Source: Acidimicrobiia bacterium (lineage in GTDB: Bacteria; Actinomycetota; Acidimicrobiia; IMCC26256; PALSA-610). From it: a stretch of DNA of 64,000 bases. The translations under genes and the position numbers were made by a program. The notes beneath the pieces are model-generated. The model was not told where the DNA came from. It was given only the letters and a program-made list of their open reading frames with translations, and ran no database searches. This document shows, piece after piece, positions 46,319 to 55,720 of the stretch; the stretch's first letter is position 1, and each line of letters starts with the position of its first letter. Where the stretch lies: contig BPGH01000001.1 of NCBI GenBank assembly GCA_026002935.1, positions 1,351,965 to 1,415,964 on the forward strand. The letters run 5' to 3'.

Positions 46319-46917
46319 GTGCGGCTAGACCCCGCGTCGGTCCACCCCGACCCGGTCGTCCAGCTGCGCGCCTGGTACGACGAAGCGGTCGCACGGGGTG
46401 TCGCGCAGCCCGAGGCGATGACGGTCGCCACGGTCGACGACGACGGCAACCCCGACGCCCGCACCGTCCTGCTGCGGGGCTTCACGCCCGACGGCGTGGT
46501 CTTCTACACGAACCTCGCGAGCGCGAAGGCGCGCCACCTCGCGGCGCGCCCGCACGCGGCCGCGGTCCTCCACTGGCGGGAGATCGGCCGCCAGGTGCGG
46601 CTGCGGGGGCCGGTGCGCCCGGTCGACGACGCCACCGCCGACCGCTACTGGGCGACCCGCCCGCGCGGGCACCAGGTGGGTGCCTGGGCGTCGCCACAGA
46701 GCGAGGTCGTCGTCGCCGCCGAGCTCGACGCCGGGTCCGCGAGGTCGAGGCGCGCTTCGCCGGCCGGCGCGGTCCCGCGACCGCTCTTCTGGGGCGGCTA
46801 CGTCGTGCGGATCGACGTGCTCGAGCTGCTGGGAGCACCGTCCCGACCGGCTCCACGACCGCGTCCGCTACCGCCGCGAACGGCGCCGCGTGGGTGCGGG
46901 AGCGCCTCGCGCCGTGA
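46319..46917 (+). CDS. pdxH: pyridoxamine 5'-phosphate oxidase (about three frameshifts)
   Basis: FMN enzyme oxidising pyridoxine or pyridoxamine phosphate to PLP. The first frame reads LDPASVHPDPVVQLRAWYDEAV, EAMTVATVDDDGNPDARTVLLRGF, VFYTNLASAKARHLAARPHAAAVLHW, RQVRLRGPV, YWATRPRGHQVGAWASPQS. The C-terminus is split as RVREVEARFAG, VPRPLFWGGYVVRIDVLEL, RPDRLHDRVRYRRE and WVRERLAP, in three frames. Indels near 46735, 46768, 46831 and 46882 restore the family signature RLHDRxRYRR. Start GTG 46319 is the nearest to the conserved region. The stop overlaps the next start (GTGA). Confidence 0.85.
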
Positions 46918-47568
46918 CCCCCGTCGCGTCCGCCGCCTTCGTGCTCGCCGGCGGGTTCGCCGCCGGCGACTGGTGGAGCCGCGCGCGCGGGCGCACGTGA
47001 CGTCGAGTACGTCTGCAAGCCGGCCACGCTCGCGCTCCTCGATCGTCGCGGCCGACCGACGCTCGACCCCGGCCGCGGGCGCCGGCCCCCGCCGGTGGTG
47101 GTTCGTCGCCGCGCTCGCCTGGCTCGCTCGCCGGCGACGTCCTGCTCATGCTGCCGCGCGACCGGTTCGTCGCCGGGCTCGCCGCGTTCCTCGTCGCCCA
47201 CGTCTGCTACGTCGACCGGGTTCTGGACCGAGCCGCCCGCGGCACGGCACGCTCGCCCTCGCTGCCGTCGTGCGTCGCCCTGCCCGTCGTGCCGGTCGTC
47301 GCCGTCACGGTGCTGCGCTCGCTGCGCGGCCGGCCCGCGCATCGCGCGCCCCGGTCGCGGTCTACGCGGTCGTGATCTCCGCGATGGTCGTGTCGGCGGT
47401 GGCCCACGGCACCGTGCCCGGCGCGGCTCGGCGCCGTGCTCGTTCGCCGGCTCCGACGGCCTCATCGCCTGGGACCGCTTCGTCCGCGCCGACGCCCTGG
47501 GCGGCCGTCACGATCATGGTCACCTACCACCTCGGCCAGGCCCTGCTGGTCGCTCCCTGCTCGCCTGA
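46914..47568 (+). CDS. lysoplasmalogenase, YhhN family (about eight frameshifts)
   Basis: Polytopic membrane hydrolase family (TMEM86/YhhN) that cleaves the vinyl-ether bond of lysoplasmalogens. Fragments in order: PVASAAFVLAGGFAAGDWWSRA, VEYVCKPATLALLIVAA, RRWWFVAALA, LAGDVLLMLPRDRFVAGLAAFLVAHVCYV, GFWTEPPAARH, PVVPVVAVTVLRSLRGRPA, APVAVYAVVISAMVVSAVAHGTVPGAA, GAVLFAGSDGLIAWDRFVRAD, AAVTIMVTYHLGQALLV. The order and the KP, GDVLLML, AHVCY and SD motifs match the family, but the open frames change about eight times. This is one of the most error-dense stretches. A true pseudogene cannot be ruled out from sequence alone. Confidence 0.7.
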
Positions 47569-47627
47569 GGCGGGCGGACCGGGCGGGGATCGGCTGTTCC
47601 TGCCACGGATCGTGCCGATCAGACGCC

Positions 47628-50600
47628 GTGGAACCCGAGGCGGCGGCGCGCCGCCGCATCCCCGCGCGCGCCCCGGCGCGGCGTGCCTGGCGGCGCGCCG
47701 TGCCGGTGCTGCTCGCCGCCGGCGGGTGCTACCTGCTCATGGCCGCCGAGGGTGCGGCCGCGCCGCCCGCGATCGTCACGACGGGGACCCCGCTCGCGTA
47801 CACCGAGAACGACCCGGCGACCGCGATCGACCCGGCGCTCACGATCACCGACCTCGACGGGGACGACGTGATCACCAACGCGGCCGTCGGGGTCACGGCC
47901 GGGTTCGTCGCCGGCGAGGACGAGCTGGCGTTCACGGACCAGCTCGGGATCACCGGCATCTGGAACGCGGGCAGCGGCGTGCTCACGCTCTCGGGCACCG
48001 CGACCGTGGCCGACTACCAGACGGCGTTGCGCTCGGTCACCTACCGCAACACGAGCGACGACCCCGACCCGACGACCCGCACCGTGACGTTCGTGATCAC
48101 CGACGGCGAGCTCGAGACGAACAGCGCGACGCGCGACGTCACGGTCACCGCGGTCGACGACCCGCTGTCGGTCGCCACCACGTCGGGCTCGCTCGCGTAC
48201 ACCGAGGGCGCGGGGGCGCTGGCGGTCGACACCGGGCTCACGGTCGTCGACCTCGACGACGACGTCACCGGCGCGACCGTGCAGATCACCGGCGACTACG
48301 TGAACGGCGAGGACGTGCTCTCGTTCACGGACCAGCTCGGGCATCACCGGGTCCTGGAGCGCGGCGACCGGCACGCTCACCCTCGCGGGGACGGCGAGCG
48401 CGGACGACTACCAGACCGCGCTGCGCACGGTGGCGTACTCGAACACGAGCGAGAACCCGTCGTCGCTCCCGCGCACCGTCACCTTCACCGTCACCACGAC
48501 CACGAACGCGGACGCGGTCCGGGTCGTCGCCATCACGGCCGTCAACGACCCGCCCGCGGCCGGGGGCGACACCACGGTCACCGACCCCGGCGGCGGGCCG
48601 GCGAACGTCCTCGAGGACGCCGTGCCCTCGGCCCCGAACGTGCGGCTCGCGCCCCCCACCCTCACGGACGTCGACGGCGCCGCGCCGACCCAGGTCAGGA
48701 TCCTGTCGGTCACGGGCGGGACGCTCGCCCAGGCCGACGGCTCCACGATCGGGCTCGGCGCGGGCGGGTCGCTGCTCACGCTCGCGGCCGGCGCGGTCGA
48801 CCTGCGGTTCACGCCCGCGGCCGACCGCGACGTCGACGCCACGTTCACCTACGTCGTCGTCGACGCCGGCAACCCGGGCCTCAACTCGGCGGCCTCGACC
48901 GCGACCGTGCCGATCGTCCCCGTGAACGACGCGCCGGCCGTGACCACCACCGGGGGCGCCGTCGCCTACACGGAGAACGACGGACCGGTCCCCGTCGACA
49001 CCGGCCTCACCGTCGGCGACGTCGACGACGCGAACCTCGAGGGCGCGACGGTGCAGATCACCGGCGCCTACGCGAGCGGCGAGGACGTGCTGTCGTTCAC
49101 GGACCAGCTCGGCATCACCGGGTCGTGGAACTCCGGGACCGGTGTGCTCACCCTCGCGGGCACCGCGACCCTCGCCGACTACCAGGCCGCGCTGCGCACC
49201 GTCACCTACGAGAACACCAGCGACGCGCCGTCGGCCTCCCCCCGCACGATCTCGGTCACGGTCGACGACGGCGCGCTGGCGAGTGGCGTGGCGACCCGCG
49301 GGGTCACCGTCACCCCCGCCAACGACGCGCCGACCGTCTCGACCAGCGGCGGGGCGGCCTCGTACACCGAGAACGACCCGGCAGTCGTGCTCGACGCCGC
49401 CCTCGATCTCGACGACGTCGACAGCGCGACCCTCACGGGTGCGACGGTGCAGATCACCGGCAACCACTCCGCCGGTGAGGACGTCCTCGCGTTCGTCGAC
49501 CAGTCCGGGATCATCGGGTCCTGGAACCCCGCCGCGGGCACGCTCACCCTCGCCGGCGCCGCGTCGGTCACCGACTACGAGACGGCGCTGCGTTCGGTCA
49601 CCTACGTGAGCACGAGCGACGATCCGTCCACCGCGTCGAGAACGGTCTCGATCTCGGTCTCCGACGGAACCGCCACGAGCGCCGCGGCGACGCGCACCGT
49701 CGCCGTCGCCGCCGTCAACGACCCTCCGGTGCTCGTCGCGAGCGGCACGTCCGTCACCTACACGGAGAACGCCCCACCGATCGCCGTCGACGACGCGCTC
49801 GACGTCGGCGACCTCGACGACGCGACGATCGAGGGGGCGACGGTCGCGATCACCGGCTACTGGAACGGCGAGGACCAGCTCGCGTTCACCGACCAGCTCG
49901 GCATCACCGGGTCGTGGAACGCGACGACCGGCACGCTCACGCTCACGGGCAGCGCGCCGGTGGCCGACTACGAGACCGCGCTGCGGAGCGTCACCTACGT
50001 CGACACGAGCGACGCACCGAACACCGCGGCCCGCACGGTGACCTTCGTCGTCGACGACGGCGCCGACCCGAGCAACGCCGCCGGGCGCACGGTCACGGTC
50101 GTGGCCGTCAACGACCTCCCGGTGGTCACGCTCACGGGCGGCGGGCTCACCTACACCGAGGACGACCCGCCGGTCGGGCTCGACGCCGCGGCCGCCGTGA
50201 CCGACCCCGACGACGCGTCGCTGACCGGGGGCCGGGTGCGCATCGCGTCCGGGTACGTGCCCGGTCAGGACGTGCTCGCCGCCACCGACGGCGGGGGGGT
50301 GACCAGCACGTGGGACCCGGACACGGGGACCCTGGAGCTGACCGGTGCCGCCAGCCCGGCGACCTACGAGACGATCCTGCGCGGCGTCACCTTCCGCAAC
50401 ACGTCGCAGGAGCCCACCGCGGGCAACCGGGTCCTGAGCGTCGTCCTCGACGATCCCGGCGGGTCGTCGGCCGCGGCGACCCGCACCGTCGCCGTCGTGT
50501 CGGTGAACGACGCGCCGGTGGCGAACGACGACGCCGCGACGACGCGCCAGGCCACCGCCGTCGAGGTCGACGTCCTCGACGACGACACCGACGCCGAGGA

Positions 50601-51479
50601 CGACCCCCTCACGATCTCGGGCACGAGCGCGCCCGCGGGCACCACGGTCACGGTGACCTCGCAGCAACGGCTGCGGGTCGTCCCGGCGCGATCGTTCACG
50701 GGCACGCTCACCGTCGGCTACACCGTGAGCGACGGCGACGCGACCGACGACGGGACGCTCCTCGTCACGGTGACCCCGGTCGCCGACCTCTCCGCGACCG
50801 CCCGCGGCTGGCCGCCGCTCGTGTACACCGGCCAGGACGTGACGTTCGAGGTGGTGGTGACGAACGACGGCCCCGGCACCGCGCGCGACCCCGTGGTCGA
50901 CGTCGACACCGGCGGCCTCCCGCCGGTCGCGGCGACGACCGCGGGCGGCACGTGCACGCCCATCGCGGCCGGGGCCCGCTGCCGTCCCCCCGACATCACC
51001 GACGGGAACCGGGCCGTCGTGTCGGTGACGGTGAGGCCCCCGTTCGCCGGCGTGCTCACCGCCCGCGCAACGGCCCGATCCGGCACCTACGACCCCGATG
51101 CCGACGACCGGGCCCCGACCGTCGAGGTCGCCGTGTTCCCGGCCCCCGTCCCGAGCCTCCCGGCCCCGCCGACCCCGCGCCCGCGCCGGCGCGGCCGGCA
51201 CCCCGGCGCGGGTCGTCGGCCCCGGTCACGACCTCGTCGAGCACCACCACGTCCACGTCGTCGACCTCGACGAGCACGACCACCACGTCCACGTCGTCGA
51301 CCTCGACGAGCACGACCACGACGACCACGATCGCTGCGGCGCCGACGTCCGCGGCCCCCGTGGCCGACGCCGCCGCCGAGCGCGACTCGTCGGGCCCGGT
51401 CGGCGCGCTCGCGCTGGTCGCCGTGGCCGCCGCCGCGCTCGTCGCGGGTGCACTCGCGATGCGGCGGCTGCAGCGATGA
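47628..51479 (+). CDS. repeat-built cell-surface protein: cadherin-like repeats, DUF11-like domain, C-terminal anchor (two frameshifts)
   Basis: About 1,280 residues. A signal peptide (RAVPVLLAAGGCYLLMAAEGAAA) precedes six copies of a roughly 105-130-residue beta-sandwich repeat. Each copy runs from YTEND...DxGLTVxDxD through ATVQITG and GEDVLSFTDQLGITGSWN to TGTLTLTGTA, DYxTALRSVTYxNTSD and RTVTVxAVND. Two divergent repeats (about 48541-48935 and 50515-50795) and a DUF11-like domain (VYTGQDVTFEVVVTNDGPG) are interspersed or follow. A Ser/Thr-rich stalk, one membrane helix (VGALALVAVAAAALVAGALAM) and RRLQR end the protein. Frame breaks near 48349 (extra G) and 51180 are corrected. An adhesin or surface-layer role is likely; the ligand is unknown. 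Confidence 0.75.
51245..51316 (+). repeat. perfect 36-bp tandem duplication in the Ser/Thr stalk
   Basis: Bases 51245-51280 are repeated exactly at 51281-51316, encoding Thr/Ser-rich stalk residues. A partial third copy (CACGACCACGACGACCAC) follows. Slippage here would vary stalk length without breaking the frame. Confidence 0.85.
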
Positions 51480-51528
51480 GCGCCACGCGCCCGCGTCCCC
51501 GGGACGGCGCCCGGCCCGGCGGGCCCGC

Positions 51529-52389
51529 ATGATCGACCTCGACGCCGTCGCGCGCCGCGCCGGGCGGCTCGAGCCGCTCCCCGCCAGCGCGCTGCGCCTC
51601 GCCCGGCTCGTGTGCGACGGCGCGCCGGACCTCACCGAGGTCGTCGACGTGGTGCGCTGCGACCAGGCGTTGACCGCCGCCGTGCTGCGGGCCGCGAACT
51701 CGTCGTGGAGCGCCAGCCGGACCGAGGTCACGACGGTGCACGACGCGGTCGTGCGGCTCGGCGCGGGCCCGGTCCTCGCGACGGTGCTCGCGGTCGACCT
51801 GCGGGCGCGTCTCGACGTCGCGGTGCCGGAGCTCGGGCTCTCGGAGGGCGACCTGTGGCGCCACTCGGTCGCGGCGCTCGTCGCGGCCGAGCACCTCGCC
51901 CGGTGCGCGGGTGGGCGGCTCCCGGGCGCGACCGCGACCGCTGCGCTGCTGCACGACGTCGGCAAGCTCCTGATGGCCCGGTTCGTGGACCGCGCGCTGC
52001 TCGGCGGGGTCGCCGGCGCGCGCGACGCCGGCGTGCCGCCGGTCGACGCGGAGCGGGAGGTGCTCGGCGTCGACCACGCCGAGCTGGGCGCGCTCGTCGC
52101 GCACAGTTGGGGGCTGCCCGCCCCGCTGGTGCACGGGATCGGCCGGCACCACGACCCCGACGGCGACCACGGCGGGATCGCCGCCGCGGTCGCGCTGGCC
52201 GACCACGCGGCGCACGCGGCGCACGCGGCACCCGGCGCGGGTGCCGGCGGCGGGCCCGCGGGGACGGCCGAGGTCCCCGCGGCCGTGCGGCACGCGCTCG
52301 CGGTCACCGGCCTCGACGGGGACGCGCTCGCCGGGGCGTGCGTGCGGGCCGCGGCCGGGTCCGGGCCGGCCGCCGGTCGCTTCGCCTGA
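51529..52389 (+). CDS. HDOD domain protein
   Basis: A 286-residue protein with an HDOD domain, a catalytically altered relative of HD phosphohydrolases used in bacterial signalling. LEPLPASALRLARLVCDGAPDLTEVVDVVRCDQALTAAVLRAANSSW is the classic start. TATAALLHDVGKLLMARF and GVDHAELGALVAHSWGLP follow, with IGRHHDP near the end. HD (LHDVGK) and HHD motifs are retained, so residual phosphodiesterase activity is possible. ATG 51529 begins 50 bases after the surface-protein gene; no ribosome-binding site is clear. Partners in other bacteria include diguanylate cyclases, none of which is in the window. Confidence 0.85.
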   Translation: MIDLDAVARRAGRLEPLPASALRLARLVCDGAPDLTEVVDVVRCDQALTAAVLRAANSSWSASRTEVTTVHDAVVRLGAGPVLATVLAVDLRARLDVAVPELGLSEGDLWRHSVAALVAAEHLARCAGGRLPGATATAALLHDVGKLLMARFVDRALLGGVAGARDAGVPPVDAEREVLGVDHAELGALVAHSWGLPAPLVHGIGRHHDPDGDHGGIAAAVALADHAAHAAHAAPGAGAGGGPAGTAEVPAAVRHALAVTGLDGDALAGACVRAAAGSGPAAGRFA

Positions 52390-52430
52390 CGGCCGTCCCG
52401 TCTGACGGCCGCCGCGCGCCGGGCGCGCCA

Positions 52431-52466
<36 letters not shown>

Positions 52467-52521
52467 GCCGTCGCCGAGGGAACGACACCCCGGCCGGCCC
52501 GGCCCTCGCCCGTCTCACCTT

Positions 52522-52572
52522 CCGTGGCAATTTCGGGGTCAGGTCGGCCACGCTTCGTGTCGATTGCCACGG
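52522..52572. promoter_or_regulatory. 10-base inverted repeat abutting the subtilase start codon
   Basis: CCGTGGCAAT (52522-52531) and ATTGCCACGG (52563-52572) are perfect inverted copies separated by 31 bases; the right arm ends one base before ATG 52574. It could bind a dimeric regulator or form an mRNA stem that hides the start. There is no other ribosome-binding site. Confidence 0.5.
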
Positions 52573-52573
52573 C

Positions 52574-54508
52574 ATGCGTTCGCCAGGGCGGTGGCATCGG
52601 GACGAAAGCCCGCGGAACGGGCGGATCTGGCCGCGCTGGGTGGGCACGGCCACGGTGGCGGCGCTCGCCGTCGCCGCCGGGTCCGTCGCCCCGGCCGCGG
52701 CGTCGGCCGGCCCCGACGTGGAGGACCTGTTCGCCGTCGTCGAACAGCCCGACGGCGAGCTCGCGGTCCTGCACGGGATGGACGCCGTCGAGGTCGCCTA
52801 CGACGCCGCGCTGGAGCGCACCGACGCCGAGGTGCTGTCGATCGAGGAGGACGCGCCCGTCACGTCGCTGGGCACGAACGACCCGCTGCGGGGCCTGCAG
52901 TGGGCCCTCGACCGCACGTCGTTCGAGGCGGCCTGGACCACGACGCGCGGCCAGGGCGTCGTCGTGGCCGTGATCGACACCGGCGTGCGCGGCGACCACG
53001 AGGACCTCGCCGGGAACCTCGTGGCGGGGATCGACCTCGTGGACGGCGGCGACGGGCGGATCGACCCGGCCGGTCACGGCACGCACGTCGCCGGCATCCT
53101 CGGCGCGCTCGCCGGCAACGGCCGCGGCATCGCGGGCGGTGCGCCCGGGGTCCGCATCATGCCGGTCCGCGTGCTCGACGAGAACGGCACCGGCTTCTCG
53201 TCCGACGTCGCGGCCGGGATCATCTGGGCGGTCGATCACGGGGCGCGGGTGATCAACCTCAGCCTCGGCGGCTCGTCGCCGTCGCAGGGCCAGCTCAACG
53301 CGATCCGCTACGCGATCTCGAAGGGCGCGGTCGTGGTCGCCGCCGCGGGCAACAACGGCGGGCCCGTCGTGTACCCGGCGGCGTTCGACGAGGTGATCGC
53401 GGTGTCGGCGGTGGGATCCGACCTCGGGCTGACGAGCTGGTCGAGCCGCGGGCCGCAGGTGGACCTCGCGGCGCCGGGCGACGCCATCGCATCCACCTAC
53501 AGCGGGCACGCCGCGCAGTACGGGTACATGAGCGGCACGTCGATGGCGACGCCGTACGTGTCGGCCGCGGCGGCGCTCGCCCTCGCCGTCAACCCGAAGA
53601 ACGGCCCGGCCCAGGTGCGCGACGCGCTCGAGCGCGGCGCGGTCGACCTCGGGGCGCCGGGCAAGGACTCGTGGTACGGCGCCGGGCTCGTCGACCCGCG
53701 TGCCGCGGTGAACCGCGCGCTCCCACCGATCGGGGGCTCCCGGGGCAAGGGCTACTGGATCGTCGGGGCCGAGGGCCGCGTGCAGGCGTTCGGCGCGGCA
53801 CGCCACTTCGGTGACCTCGCGGGCCGTCCCCTGAGCGCGCCGATCGTCGCGGCGGCGCCGACGCGCACCGGCAACGGCTACTGGCTCGCCGGCGCCGACG
53901 GCGCGGTGTACGCGTTCGGCGACGCGCGCTTCCACGGGTCGATGGCGGGTCGCGGGCTCAACGCCCGGATCGTCGGCATGGCGGCGACGCCGACGGGCAA
54001 CGGCTACCACCTCCTCGGCGCGGACGGCGGCGTCTTCTCGTTCGGTGACGCCCGCTTCTACGGGTCGACGGGCGGGATGCGGCTGAACGCGCCCGTCCTC
54101 GACATGACCCTGTCGCCGACCGGACGCGGATACTGGTTCGTCGGCGCGGACGGCGGCGTCTTCTCGTTCGGTGACGCCCGCTTCCGGGGATCGACGGGCG
54201 GGATGCGGCTCGCGGCGCCGGTCGTGTCGATGACGGCCGCGCAGGACGGGCGCGGGTACTGGATGATCGCCCGTGACGGCGGGGTGTTCGCGTTCCCCTC
54301 GACGCTGCCGTTCCACGGCAGCCTGCCCGGGCTGCAGGGCCTGTACGGGCTCGCGTCGATGCCCGCCGGGATGCGCGTGCGCGCGCTGGCGGACGGGTCG
54401 GGCTACTACATCCTCGCCGCCGACGGCGCCGTCTTCGCCTTCGGGCAGGCGAAGTTCCACGGTTCGGCCTCGGGCACGTTCCCGGTCGACCTCATGCTCG
54501 TGCCCTGA
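52574..54508 (+). CDS. secreted subtilisin-like serine protease with C-terminal GYW/FGDA repeats
   Basis: A 644-residue S8 protease. Signal peptide (ATVAALAVAAGSVAPAAASA), short inhibitor-like propeptide, then the catalytic domain: Asp in VVVAVIDTGVRGDHED, His in GHGTHVAGILGALAGN, the Asn-containing oxyanion strand VVVAAAGNNGG and Ser in SGTSMATPYVSAAAALA. From about residue 390 come six to seven repeats of about 38 residues (GYWxxGADGGVFSFGDARFxGSTGGMRLNAPV). In Acidimicrobiia such repeats are common in exported proteins and may form a beta-propeller-like fold (inference). A 10-base inverted repeat ends at the start codon. Confidence 0.92.
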   Translation: MRSPGRWHRDESPRNGRIWPRWVGTATVAALAVAAGSVAPAAASAGPDVEDLFAVVEQPDGELAVLHGMDAVEVAYDAALERTDAEVLSIEEDAPVTSLGTNDPLRGLQWALDRTSFEAAWTTTRGQGVVVAVIDTGVRGDHEDLAGNLVAGIDLVDGGDGRIDPAGHGTHVAGILGALAGNGRGIAGGAPGVRIMPVRVLDENGTGFSSDVAAGIIWAVDHGARVINLSLGGSSPSQGQLNAIRYAISKGAVVVAAAGNNGGPVVYPAAFDEVIAVSAVGSDLGLTSWSSRGPQVDLAAPGDAIASTYSGHAAQYGYMSGTSMATPYVSAAAALALAVNPKNGPAQVRDALERGAVDLGAPGKDSWYGAGLVDPRAAVNRALPPIGGSRGKGYWIVGAEGRVQAFGAARHFGDLAGRPLSAPIVAAAPTRTGNGYWLAGADGAVYAFGDARFHGSMAGRGLNARIVGMAATPTGNGYHLLGADGGVFSFGDARFYGSTGGMRLNAPVLDMTLSPTGRGYWFVGADGGVFSFGDARFRGSTGGMRLAAPVVSMTAAQDGRGYWMIARDGGVFAFPSTLPFHGSLPGLQGLYGLASMPAGMRVRALADGSGYYILAADGAVFAFGQAKFHGSASGTFPVDLMLVP

Positions 54509-54544
54509 CGGCCGGCGCGTGGGCGCGCCCGGCACAATTCGCGG

Positions 54545-55720
54545 GTGGACCCGGAGCTCACCCGGCTCGTCGCGGCCGGCGGCCACGAGCAGCTCGTCGC
54601 GTTCGCCGAGCCGGCCGCCAGGCTGCGGGGCTACGTCGCCATCCACTCGACGGCGCTCGGGCCCGCGCTCGGCGGCATCCGGTTCTGGCGCTACGACCGC
54701 GAGGCCGACGCGATCGCCGACGTGCTGCGGCTCGCCGCCGCGATGACGGCGAAGGCCGCCGTCGCGGGGCTGCACCAGGGCGGCGGCAAGGCGGTCGTGC
54801 TGTGGGACGACCCCCGCCGCGACCGCGACGACGAGCAGCGCGCCGCGCTCGGGCGGGTGATCCACCTGCTCGGCGGCCGGTACGTGGCCGCCGAGGACGT
54901 CGGCGCGACCCAGGCGGACATGGACGGCATCGCGCGTGCGACGCCATGGGTGACCGGCATCGACCCCGCCCGGGGCGGCTCGGGCGACCCCTCGCCGGTG
55001 ACGGCCTGGGGGGTGCTGCACGGCATGCACGCCGTGTGCGAGGAGGTGTTCGGCGACCGTGCGCTGCGGGGCCGTCGGGTCGTGGTGGTGGGCGTGGGCA
55101 AGGTCGGTGCCGCGCTCGCCGCGCTGCTCGCCGAGCGCGACGCGCAGGTCGTCGTCGCCGACGCCGACGCCGGGCGCGCCGCGGACGTCGCGGCCGGGCT
55201 CGGCGCGGCCGTCGTCCCGGCCGAGCAGGCCCTCGAGACGCCGTGCGACGTGCTCGCCCCCTGTGCGCTCGGCGGCACGATCACCAGCGCCGTCGTCGCG
55301 CGCCTGCGCTGCCGGGCGATCTGCGGGGCCGCGAACAACCAGCTCGGCGACCCCGGCGCCGACCGCGCGCTCGCGCGGGCCGGCATCGTCTACGCGCCCG
55401 ACTTCGTCGTGAACGCGGGTGGGATCGTCAACCTCGCGCAGGAGTGGGCACCCGGCGGCCATTCGGCCGAGCGCGCCCGCACCGAGGCGGCGCGGATCGA
55501 GGAGACCACGCACCGCGTCCTCGCGCTCGCCCGCTCGGAGGGCGTCCCGCCCGGGCGCGCGGCGGAACTCCTCGCCGCGCGCCGCATCGCGGCCGAGGGC
55601 GCCGGGCGCCGCTACGTGCCGGGCGAACCGTCGGTGATGCGCGACGCGCTGCTGGCGCGCTGGGCGCGCCTCACTGGTTCGGCTTCTGGCCCGACCTCGC
55701 CGCCGCCTCCATCTCCTTGA
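54545..55720 (+). CDS. Leu/Val/Phe-type amino acid dehydrogenase
   Basis: NAD-dependent deaminating dehydrogenase of 391 residues, most like leucine dehydrogenase. GYVAIHSTALGPALGGIRFWRY and AAMTAKAAVAGLHQGGGKAVVL (with the catalytic Lys of GGGK) form the first domain. VVVVGVGKVGAALAALLAERDAQVVVADAD is the nucleotide-binding domain. APCALGGTITSAVVARLRCRAICGAANNQL and APDFVVNAGGIVNLAQEW complete it. GTG 54545 is preceded by a CACAAT-like -10 at 6 bases. The Pro/Ser-rich C-terminus overlaps the convergent SDR gene by 50 bases. Confidence 0.87.
   Translation: MDPELTRLVAAGGHEQLVAFAEPAARLRGYVAIHSTALGPALGGIRFWRYDREADAIADVLRLAAAMTAKAAVAGLHQGGGKAVVLWDDPRRDRDDEQRAALGRVIHLLGGRYVAAEDVGATQADMDGIARATPWVTGIDPARGGSGDPSPVTAWGVLHGMHAVCEEVFGDRALRGRRVVVVGVGKVGAALAALLAERDAQVVVADADAGRAADVAAGLGAAVVPAEQALETPCDVLAPCALGGTITSAVVARLRCRAICGAANNQLGDPGADRALARAGIVYAPDFVVNAGGIVNLAQEWAPGGHSAERARTEAARIEETTHRVLALARSEGVPPGRAAELLAARRIAAEGAGRRYVPGEPSVMRDALLARWARLTGSASGPTSPPPPSP

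Noticed and set aside
48325..51201. Very long antisense frame (over 900 codons) opposite the surface protein
   Set aside because: Long antisense frames are expected in sequence with G/C at third codon positions. The plus-strand frame has signal peptide, repeats and anchor, while the antisense product is low-complexity Arg/Gly/Val.
51245..51316. Short direct repeats as a CRISPR-like array
   Set aside because: The two 36-bp units are directly adjacent with no spacer and lie in frame inside a Ser/Thr stalk.
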